The notes beneath the pieces are model-generated. The model did no database searches and had not been told where the DNA came from. It was given only the letters and a program-made list of their open reading frames with translations. Shown here in pieces: positions 38,441 to 46,696 of a stretch of 64,000 nucleotides of DNA (the stretch's first letter is position 1; the number at the start of each line of letters is the position of its first letter). A program made the position numbers and the translations under genes. The stretch comes from Pseudomonadales bacterium (GTDB lineage Bacteria; Pseudomonadota; Gammaproteobacteria; Pseudomonadales; Azotimanducaceae): the NCBI GenBank assembly GCA_016763855.1, contig JAESSY010000137.1:1-64000 (forward strand), in the 5' to 3' direction.

Positions 38441-38887
38441 TTAAGGTGCTGCGATAGCGTGCCCGATCATGGTATTACCTTCAAAGACCGCGCGATCCAT
38501 TACGTTGATCTCGTCTATAAACACGAAATCAAAAATTTTATTCTGATTGCTATCTTTGTGTAGCATGACAATGAACATTTCCCCCTTACTAATACCCTTA
38601 TGCACTTTTATTTCAACATTGTTATGTACGCCGTTTTCAACGAAGGTTGCTGCAACATATTTGTCACCGTTGGGTGCGCCGTTCTCGAATGGGTGCATTA
38701 CAAGCCAGCCGTCGCCATCGATATTGACTTCACTAAACGTCAGTGTTGATCCGTTACGTTTGACGCCTTCGGTGATGATCCAATTGTTCTCACCGTTTCC
38801 GATGCTGATCTTAGGGGCGGATTCAGCCTGGACGATAGTAGTGGTCAAGACACTACAACTCAGTAACATGCTTCGAATTATTTTCAT
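38441..38887 (-). CDS. Hypothetical secreted protein, 148 aa (DUF7282-like)
   Basis: Signal peptide; DGDGWLVMHPFENGAPNGDKYVAATFVENGVHNNVEIKV pattern; family call tentative. Confidence 0.5.
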   Translation of the reverse strand: MKIIRSMLLSCSVLTTTIVQAESAPKISIGNGENNWIITEGVKRNGSTLTFSEVNIDGDGWLVMHPFENGAPNGDKYVAATFVENGVHNNVEIKVHKGISKGEMFIVMLHKDSNQNKIFDFVFIDEINVMDRAVFEGNTMIGHAIAAP

Positions 38888-38903
38888 TGCTAATACCCAA
38901 GGT

Positions 38904-40202
38904 TTACATCATATTGTTTTTCGCTTCCAAATCTACCCTTATGGTTTTAGAGGCAAAATAGTAATGGAGCGCTGACCAAAGATTGCCCGCCACTGCCAAT
39001 ATAAAGAGTGAATAGCGGATCGACTCCTCTCCATAGGCTTCCTTAAAGAAATCTGAAAGTGCGCCAGCGAACACGGGCCCTAGGCCGAGGCCGATTAAAT
39101 TAAGAATAAACAAAAGTATTGCTGACGCGAGTGCGCGCATAGAAGGTGGCACCATCGATTGTGTCATCGCAAAAGTGGGGCCAAGATACATGGCGCCTAA
39201 TATGGTGCTTGGAACAGCAACGAGCAATGCCAATTGAGCATTGTCGGTTGTGTACAAAATCATAGCGAATGGGACCGTCAATACCGTTGCGATACAAGGT
39301 ATGCCCATGTACCAGCGCTTATCCGTCATGCCAAGCTTGTCACCGAGATATCCCCCGAAAAAAGTACCAATCGCCCCACTAAGACCAATTAGAAATAAAT
39401 AAGTAGATGTTTCCTTCAATCCAAATCCATGTACGCGCATAAAGAATGCTGGTAAAAATAGTGCGACGCCATAGCCGACAAAAGCGTGTAAAGCACTTGC
39501 CAACGACATATGACGAAATGCCTTCATGCCCCACATAAAGCGAACAACCTTCTTAAGGGGTATTTTTTCTATAATTGCTGCTTTCTTTTCAGAGAAGCCG
39601 CGCTGCGGTTCCTTAATGGTGAAAAAGACGATAGCTGAAACAATTATACCTGGGAGCCCAACAAGAAAAAAGGCTGCCCGCCAACCAAAGTAAGCGCCTA
39701 TCCAACCCCCAGCGAGGGTGCCTATCGCACCACCAATAGGGATGCCAAGGGAATAAATTGAAAGCGCAGTACCTCGTTTTTCTTCGGGAAACAAATCTGA
39801 AATCATCGAATGAATGGGTGGGGAGCAACCTGCTTCACCGATGCCAACACCTATTCGAGCGAGCAGGAGGGTGCCAAAAGATTTAGCAGTACCTGTGAAC
39901 ATTGTCATGCCGCTCCAGATTAAAATGGCACCTGCGACAATGTTCTTACGTGTACCTACATCAGCCCAACGAGCGATTGGAATCCCTGCAAAGGTATAAA
40001 ATAGTGCAAAGGCAATGCCGCCTAACAAACCCAATTGTGTATCTGAGAGATCAATATCTTGACGAATGGGTTCAATGAGAATGCCGAATATTTGCCGATC
40101 AATGAAGTTAACAATATAGACCAGTAGGAATATACCCAAGGCATATCGTTTGTAACCTGGACTCGCCGTAAATGGCTCTGAATTCTTCAATGTCTCTCCC
40201 AA
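38904..40202 (-). CDS. MFS transporter (spinster-like)
   Basis: NFIDRQIFGILIEPIRQDIDLSDTQLGLLGGIAFALFYTFAGIPIARWADVGTRKNI. Confidence 0.9.
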   Translation of the reverse strand: MGETLKNSEPFTASPGYKRYALGIFLLVYIVNFIDRQIFGILIEPIRQDIDLSDTQLGLLGGIAFALFYTFAGIPIARWADVGTRKNIVAGAILIWSGMTMFTGTAKSFGTLLLARIGVGIGEAGCSPPIHSMISDLFPEEKRGTALSIYSLGIPIGGAIGTLAGGWIGAYFGWRAAFFLVGLPGIIVSAIVFFTIKEPQRGFSEKKAAIIEKIPLKKVVRFMWGMKAFRHMSLASALHAFVGYGVALFLPAFFMRVHGFGLKETSTYLFLIGLSGAIGTFFGGYLGDKLGMTDKRWYMGIPCIATVLTVPFAMILYTTDNAQLALLVAVPSTILGAMYLGPTFAMTQSMVPPSMRALASAILLFILNLIGLGLGPVFAGALSDFFKEAYGEESIRYSLFILAVAGNLWSALHYYFASKTIRVDLEAKNNMM

Positions 40203-40518
40203 TTTGCGCTTTTTGATAATTCACCATAACACTAGCCACTGTTTGGATCGAATATGATTACAAACTCGTTTATGGGCTTTGTTTAAACCCTTATAGACAT
40301 TGCTTTGTTGTTAACTTCTTTTAGCGAGTTCTTGTCTAGAAACTAGGTTCGGCGGGGTTATACCTTTGAGCATGATTGAATTTGTTGGGCTCGGAGTGCA
40401 ACAGCGTCGAACCTTTTATGAAAAATATACGCTCAACGAACAGAAATTAACTACTTGAATCATCGTTTTTTAGCTGATATTTTGGCTTCTCTGTCTTAGT
40501 GAAGGTCGAAGGCTCGAC

Positions 40519-41439
40519 ATGGCAAAATCAAAACACCAAATTCTGATTGTTGATGACGAGGTAGATATTCACAGTGTCACTCAGTTAGGACTAAGGGGAT
40601 TAAAATATAAGGATAAACGTTGTGAATTCCTGTCAGCCTATACTGGCCATGAGGCTTTGGATATGATCCGCCAAAATCCCAATATCGCCGTTATATTACT
40701 GGACGTAGTCATGGAATCCGATCATGCGGGTTTGGAGGCTTGTCGTAGTATTCGAAATGAGCTGGGTAATCAATCGGTTCGTATTATTCTACGAACAGGG
40801 CAGCCTGGTAGCTGCCCAGAAAAAGAAACGATTGATAATTACGACATTGATGGCTATTTGGCAAAAACAGAAATTACAGCCACAAAACTCTACACCACAG
40901 TTCGTACAGCCATCAAAGCCTATTCAGAATTAATTGAGCTTGAGCGCCACAAAGAGAGTCTCGCTTTGATTCACGATTGTGCAATGTCTTTCCGTTCCTT
41001 TGATCCCCTAGAAAACGCCCTTAATCAGATATTGAATGCAGCGTCGACCATTGCTAAAACTGAATTTGCCGTATTGTCCCTCGAAACATTTGAACAATCT
41101 GATACAGCCAGTCAGTACCAGCTACATTTGGCTACCCCAAGAGATGATCTAACAGAGCAAATTGAAGATGTTGTTACAACGGTTAACGAACTGATTCTTT
41201 ACGAGGCTCAGGCCATGGCTATCGAGGCGAAAGGCGGTATGGTATTTTCATTTTCACTGCTCCGGGAATTGGGTCATGGTTGGATATATCTCGAAACCCT
41301 TGAATTGGACGACCTTCAGCAACAGGCCCTGTCGCTTCTGTGTGGGCACGCTGCTAATGCGCTTTACTCGACCGTTGCTCTGGGTGTGTTGGCAGCAAAA
41401 TTAGATGATGATGATGATTTTAATTTAATGGTGATTTAA
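40519..41439 (+). CDS. Response regulator with DUF3369-like C-terminal domain
   Basis: ILIVDDEVDIHSVTQLGL...ILLDVVMESDHAGLEACRSIRNE...RIILRTGQPG receiver followed by a GAF-like region. Confidence 0.8.
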   Translation: MAKSKHQILIVDDEVDIHSVTQLGLRGLKYKDKRCEFLSAYTGHEALDMIRQNPNIAVILLDVVMESDHAGLEACRSIRNELGNQSVRIILRTGQPGSCPEKETIDNYDIDGYLAKTEITATKLYTTVRTAIKAYSELIELERHKESLALIHDCAMSFRSFDPLENALNQILNAASTIAKTEFAVLSLETFEQSDTASQYQLHLATPRDDLTEQIEDVVTTVNELILYEAQAMAIEAKGGMVFSFSLLRELGHGWIYLETLELDDLQQQALSLLCGHAANALYSTVALGVLAAKLDDDDDFNLMVI

Positions 41440-41541
41440 AGGGAAATTGGCCCCTAGAAAATGTGCTCCATCTATAAGCAAATGTGAGAGCATATTGAGC
41501 TCGGTATGGATAAAGACCTAATAATAAGAACGAGATGAGTA

Positions 41542-44364
41542 ATGGTACTAATCAACCAAGCGTACCCAAAGCGCCAAGCGAATAGAGCACTTTTTCTAAC
41601 AACACTGTCTTTTTCAATCTGTTTTGCCTGCTGGGTAGTGAATGCCATGTTGGTGACCTATCTTATTCAAAATGGCGTATTTGACTTTTCTGCCCAGGAA
41701 GTAGGATGGTTAATTGCGGCGCCAATTCTAACGGGCGCTATTAGTCGTGTACCTTTAGGTGTTTTGACAGATAAATATGGTGGTCGAATTGTGATGGCCG
41801 CCTTAATGCTATTTTGTGCTTTACCAATGTATCTTTTGTCTTATGCCGATAGTTTTACAGACTTCCTTGTTTGTAGCCTCGGTTTTGGAATGTGTGGCGG
41901 CGGCTTTGCGGTTGGAGCAGGATATGTTTCGACATGGTTTCCCCAAGAAACACAGGGAACTGTTTTAGGCATATTTGGTATGGGCAATGCGGGGGCTGCA
42001 ATCACTAGTCTGGCTGCCCCTCAACTTCTTAGTTATTTTGCGCTTAATAAAAGCCCAGCAGAAGCCTGGCAAATGCTACCGAAAATTTACGCCGCCATGT
42101 TGGTGCTGATGGCCTTGATTTTCTTTGTTGGCTGTGGAACGCGCTTAGCCGCTAATTCGGCAGAAAAAACACTAAGCCAGCGATTATCTCTGTTCAAATC
42201 CATGGTTGTTTGGCGCTTCGGAATGTACTACGCATTGCTTTTTGGCTCCTTCATAGCGATGTCTCAATGGTTGGTTCCTTACACTGTTAATGTCTATCAA
42301 ATTACCCTTGCACAAGCGGGGGTGTTGGCAGCAATATTTAGTCTGCCCTCAGGAGTGATTAGAGGTGTAGGCGGCTGGCTGTCAGATCGATACGGTGCGC
42401 GTAGCTTAATGACTACGGTGTTTTTAGGTAGCGCTATCTGCTGTACATTACTCGCGATTCCTAAAATGAATATTTTTATACCCGGTGTGGGAGTCAGTGC
42501 TAAAACATCAGGATTAGTTACCTTAATAGATTCAAACAGAATTATAGTAAGTGGTCGAGAATACAATTTAACGCCCAAGCCCGCAGGATTAACTTCTGAA
42601 AATGATGCAGGTACTCATAGTCTATTTTTACCTAGTTTGAAAAACTGGCACGAAGCTAATGTAAAAGTAGGGGAGCAGGTCAAGAAGGATCAGTTGATAG
42701 CGTCGGGGGTAAGTAATTTGTACTATCCCGCGAACATTTGGATTTTTGTTGGATTGGTGTTCATCTTTGGCATACTAACAGGGGTGGGTAAGGCGGGCGT
42801 ATTTAAGTACATCCCAGAGCATTTTCCTGACGATGTTGGAGCTGTTGCTGGTATCGTTGGGTTAATCGGTGCTATGGGTGGCTTTATACTACTTGTGATC
42901 TTTAGTGTGCTGCTGACATCGACTGGTATTTGGGCGACTTCTTGGATTGTAATCGCGATACTTTCTGTCATTTGCTTGATTTGGATGCAATCGAACATCA
43001 GGCGCATTATGGAAAGCGAAGCTCCTAATCTGGCTAAACTGATAGAGAGCAGTGCCCACAGATTGATATCCCGCCCTTCTGATCATCGATCTCAGATACC
43101 CGCCGATGTCGAGGCGCTTTTACAAGGCCTTCCTTTCTTCCATGATCTTAGTCATGAAGAACTCCATGCAGTCGCTAAGATAGGCGAGTTTAAATCAATG
43201 GCAGAAGGAGAGCTGATATTTAAGCAGGGTGACCCGGGAGATGCACTTTATGTACTAATAACAGGCAAGGTCGCAATCTATCTTATTGGTGAAGATGGCA
43301 ACCGTATTGATCTGGCCCAACTGGGTGATGGCGCATACTTTGGAGATCTGGCATTGATTGATGGTCAGCCTCGATCTGCCAGTGCAACGACCAGCGAACA
43401 CTGCGAATTCTTTTTGGTGGGTCGTCAGCAGTTTTTGTCTTTGATGACAGATTCTCCACGCATTCTTGCCGATGTTTTGATTGGCTTATCTGAGCACATT
43501 CGAAATACGAATCAAAGATATGTAGACATCAATGAGAAGAAAGAGAGATTACAGCTTCAGGCTGAATTAGATCGCCATCAGTCCATTGCTCAAATGGTCG
43601 CAGGCGTCGCTCACGAAATTAATACACCCCTTGGCATCGTAAATCATGCAGCGAGCATTATTACAGAAGAAATTAATAATGGTACGATTGAAGAGATTGC
43701 GAAGGATGAAGATGCAGAAGAAATACTAGAAAGTATCGCCCTTGCAGGCCAATTAATCCAAGACAATATCCGCCGGGCAGATAAGTTGATTACGTCCTTC
43801 AAGAATTTGTCCGTTAGGCAAATAGTAGATCAAAAGGAAAAAGTTAGTATTGGCGAAGTCATTGAGGATGTATTACGACTTTACAGCTTGAAAGCCCAGG
43901 CTTCCAATTTGGACTTAAGCTTTGAAAATGAACTAGAAAATTCAGATCTGTGGGACGGCTATGCGGGCCCATTAAGTCAGATAATGTTAAATATCATTTC
44001 AAATGCAGATCGTTATGCTTACCCAGAGGGCAATGGTGGCAAGTTAGAAGTAAAATTAATTGCTGCTGGGCCTGAACATGCCAAATTTGACTATGTGATT
44101 AGTGTGAAAGACTTTGGCGTAGGTATTGCTGAATCCGAACAAGAAAAAGTTTTCGAGGCGTTTTTTACAACAGGGAGATCCATTGGTGGAACCGGGATTG
44201 GCCTATCGGTTGTCTACAATCTGGTAACTTATCAGTTGGACGGTGCAATTGAACTGGATTCAGAGGTGGGTAAGTGGAGTCGATTCACCATCTATCTGCC
44301 TAAGTTTGTTAAGGAAAAACATAAACAAACCGAGCTGCTCAAGGATGCTCATGAGCCTGTTTAA
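41542..44364 (+). CDS. MFS (NarK-like) transporter - cyclic-nucleotide-binding domain - sensor histidine kinase fusion
   Basis: Continuous 940-codon ORF: GVLTDKYGGRIVMAAL MFS motif; GEFKSMAEGELIFKQGDPGDALYVLITGKVAIYLI...GDLALIDGQPRSASATT CNBD; MVAGVAHEINTPLGIVNHA H-box; NADRYAYPEGNGGK / GVGIAESEQEKVFEAFFTTGRSIGGTGIGLSVVYNLV ATPase. Confidence 0.92.
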   Translation: MVLINQAYPKRQANRALFLTTLSFSICFACWVVNAMLVTYLIQNGVFDFSAQEVGWLIAAPILTGAISRVPLGVLTDKYGGRIVMAALMLFCALPMYLLSYADSFTDFLVCSLGFGMCGGGFAVGAGYVSTWFPQETQGTVLGIFGMGNAGAAITSLAAPQLLSYFALNKSPAEAWQMLPKIYAAMLVLMALIFFVGCGTRLAANSAEKTLSQRLSLFKSMVVWRFGMYYALLFGSFIAMSQWLVPYTVNVYQITLAQAGVLAAIFSLPSGVIRGVGGWLSDRYGARSLMTTVFLGSAICCTLLAIPKMNIFIPGVGVSAKTSGLVTLIDSNRIIVSGREYNLTPKPAGLTSENDAGTHSLFLPSLKNWHEANVKVGEQVKKDQLIASGVSNLYYPANIWIFVGLVFIFGILTGVGKAGVFKYIPEHFPDDVGAVAGIVGLIGAMGGFILLVIFSVLLTSTGIWATSWIVIAILSVICLIWMQSNIRRIMESEAPNLAKLIESSAHRLISRPSDHRSQIPADVEALLQGLPFFHDLSHEELHAVAKIGEFKSMAEGELIFKQGDPGDALYVLITGKVAIYLIGEDGNRIDLAQLGDGAYFGDLALIDGQPRSASATTSEHCEFFLVGRQQFLSLMTDSPRILADVLIGLSEHIRNTNQRYVDINEKKERLQLQAELDRHQSIAQMVAGVAHEINTPLGIVNHAASIITEEINNGTIEEIAKDEDAEEILESIALAGQLIQDNIRRADKLITSFKNLSVRQIVDQKEKVSIGEVIEDVLRLYSLKAQASNLDLSFENELENSDLWDGYAGPLSQIMLNIISNADRYAYPEGNGGKLEVKLIAAGPEHAKFDYVISVKDFGVGIAESEQEKVFEAFFTTGRSIGGTGIGLSVVYNLVTYQLDGAIELDSEVGKWSRFTIYLPKFVKEKHKQTELLKDAHEPV

Positions 44365-44443
44365 AATGAGTATTTACGCACCGATGTAAAAGTTTGCACA
44401 AAACTGAATGTGAATTTAGAATGTATTAAAAGTTGTAGTTTAA

Positions 44444-45334
44444 ATGTCTGAAGCAAAAGTAGATGAAGGTCAGCGAATGACCCTCCGCAGGATGCCTTTT
44501 TCGTATGCAGAAAAAGCCGATGCCCATTGGAATAAAAACAAACCCGAGTTCTCTCAAGTCGTTAACGCGGCTTCCTTAGCAATGCCTTATCTTGAACCCT
44601 ACCTAATTCGTTCTATGCGAAAGGCACGGTCGCTTATTAGTGATAAGACCTTACAGGAAGAATTAGATCAATATGTTTTTCAGGAGGCGCAACACTATAA
44701 ACAACATAAAATGTATAACGATAGCATTTCAGCAAACTATAAATGCGCACCAACTATCGAACAACGCTATTTTGATGACTATAAGCGCTTAGGTGAAAAC
44801 AAATCCCTTAGGTTTAATTTGGCCTATGCCGAAGGATTTGAATCGATGGCCCTTGCAATTGGGCAGATGCTAATTGAGGAGCGTGAGCTTCTATTTGGTG
44901 ATAGTGAATCCACAACCGCGTCATTGGTGCTTTGGCATTTTGTTGAGGAAATTGAACATAAGAATGTCGCCTTCGATGTATTTGATCATATTTATGGCAA
45001 CTATTTTTGGAGAATGTGGGGTCTAATCTACGCGACGGGACATATATTCCTGAGAACAGGTCAGTCTTATCGAGCGCTACTGAAAGAAGATGGTTTGTGG
45101 GAAAATTATCAGAGTCGAAAAAAGTTGTTAAAAGTATTATTCCGAATATTTGCCAACCTCACGCCGCGTTTTCTAAAAATCTGCAAGCCCAATTATCATC
45201 CTAGTCAGATCGCGGATCCCACCTGGGCGCTTGATTGGGCGGAACTCTATAGGCTGAATCCTGATCATGCTGCTAAATTGGATACGGGCCGCTTGGATGA
45301 TGCATCTCCTCAGCCGCTAAGCAATTCACTTTAA
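44444..45334 (+). CDS. Predicted metal-dependent hydrolase (PF10118-like)
   Basis: RRMPFSYAEKADAHWNKNKPEFSQVVNAASLAMPYLEPYLIR; FQEAQHYKQHKMYN; HFVEEIEHKNVAFDVFD. Confidence 0.8.
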   Translation: MSEAKVDEGQRMTLRRMPFSYAEKADAHWNKNKPEFSQVVNAASLAMPYLEPYLIRSMRKARSLISDKTLQEELDQYVFQEAQHYKQHKMYNDSISANYKCAPTIEQRYFDDYKRLGENKSLRFNLAYAEGFESMALAIGQMLIEERELLFGDSESTTASLVLWHFVEEIEHKNVAFDVFDHIYGNYFWRMWGLIYATGHIFLRTGQSYRALLKEDGLWENYQSRKKLLKVLFRIFANLTPRFLKICKPNYHPSQIADPTWALDWAELYRLNPDHAAKLDTGRLDDASPQPLSNSL

Positions 45335-45376
45335 GCAAAGCCCGCTGGGTCAATCTCACAAAAAAAAGGACACATC

Positions 45377-45886
45377 ATGTCATTACCTCATTTAGAAACG
45401 ATACAACCTAGAATGCAGGCCCTATTTTCTCTAAATGGCCTTGGCTTATTTACAATCGGTATTCTTTTCGGATGGGCTTGGTTTTTTCATCTTTTGGAAG
45501 CTATTGTTGTTTGGCCTTTACCTGTTCAGATTGAAGTCAATATTCCTGGGGATTCCAGAGGGTTTCGCATGGGGCATATGGAGGCGATTACTCAGGGCTT
45601 GCTCTTGATGGCATTGGCCTTTGGGGGGCAATTTATGCACCTGAGTAAAGTTCAATTCAACGTGTTGTTTTGGTCAGCGCTAATCACAGCTTGGCTTTTT
45701 ACTGTGCCGGCGATGGCGAATACCTTTTTTGGCACTCGTGGTTTGGCCTTTGGTGGTGGGCCATTTAAAGCGAGCTTAGCCAACGATATTATTTTTCTTT
45801 TTGGATGGCCACCTATTGTTGCAGTACATGTCCTATTTGGCATCGCAATTTTAGGGGTTTATCGATTCGTTCGTAATACTAAATAG
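45377..45886 (+). CDS. Small integral membrane protein, weak resemblance to hydroxylaminobenzene mutase (HabA)
   Basis: Four hydrophobic segments; RMGHMEAITQGLLLMALAFGGQF. Confidence 0.5.
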   Translation: MSLPHLETIQPRMQALFSLNGLGLFTIGILFGWAWFFHLLEAIVVWPLPVQIEVNIPGDSRGFRMGHMEAITQGLLLMALAFGGQFMHLSKVQFNVLFWSALITAWLFTVPAMANTFFGTRGLAFGGGPFKASLANDIIFLFGWPPIVAVHVLFGIAILGVYRFVRNTK

Positions 45887-45914
45887 CCTGGTATAAGGCC
45901 AAGTCAGACTCGGC

Positions 45915-46598
45915 TTAAGCCGTTTCTCCCAAAAATGTCACGGATTCCCCAAGTGGAGCGCGACTGGTGCGGGCTGTGTTCACTTTATTCCCTTTATCTT
46001 CGTAACCGAAGCTAATACCGAACAAGACTTTGATATCTGAAGGTATGTCAAAAGTTTCACGAACCAAGTCTGGATAATGGGCCATCGTGCCTTGTGCGCA
46101 AGAGGCGAGTCCATTGGCTGTCATAGACAGCATCAGCGTTTGGGCATACATACCGACGTCAGCGGCAGACTGTCCTCCAAAGACCTCATTCATGCAAAGA
46201 AACGCGACATGAGGAGCATCAAACATCTCAAAATTTCTAAAAGCGGCTTTGCCTCTTGCTGGCTTATCCTCCCAAGCAATATCCATCGCTTTGTATAGGG
46301 CGCGAGCACAATCTCGACGGCGTTCTTTAAAAATTTCTGCCAATTTACCCTTATCGGTATGATCAGCGCGAGAAGGTTCTTTTGCTTGTATCTTGGCGAT
46401 AATTTGTTCTCTCAAATGGTCGCGTACAGTGCCAGACGCGACATACACTTGCCAAGGTTGAATATTGGTACCAGAAGGCGACCACTGGGCGAGCTCAAAA
46501 ACTTTGTTGAGTACATCTTGGGGAACTTGTTTGGGTAAGAATCCTCTTACTGAATGCCGGCCGCGTATGCCATCTTCGAGACTGATAACTGTCATCAT
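45915..46598 (-). CDS. Nitroreductase
   Basis: RHSVRGFLPKQVPQDVLNKVFELAQWSPSGTNIQPWQVYVASG; GMYAQTLMLSMTANGLASCAQGTMAHYPDLVRE. Confidence 0.92.
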   Translation of the reverse strand: MMTVISLEDGIRGRHSVRGFLPKQVPQDVLNKVFELAQWSPSGTNIQPWQVYVASGTVRDHLREQIIAKIQAKEPSRADHTDKGKLAEIFKERRRDCARALYKAMDIAWEDKPARGKAAFRNFEMFDAPHVAFLCMNEVFGGQSAADVGMYAQTLMLSMTANGLASCAQGTMAHYPDLVRETFDIPSDIKVLFGISFGYEDKGNKVNTARTSRAPLGESVTFLGETA

Positions 46599-46696
46599 GA
46601 TCCTGTTAGTCTATAAATTTCGCGTACTATAGCGTATTTTATATCCTGCCCAAGCAGTATAACGAATGGCAAATCAATATTATTGAGCAGATCAAT

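Noticed and set aside
41403-41424. GAT repeat (gatgatgatgatgat) at the end of the response regulator as a phase-variable tract
   Set aside because: Trinucleotide repeat is in frame and encodes a short Asp run; copy change would not switch the gene off.
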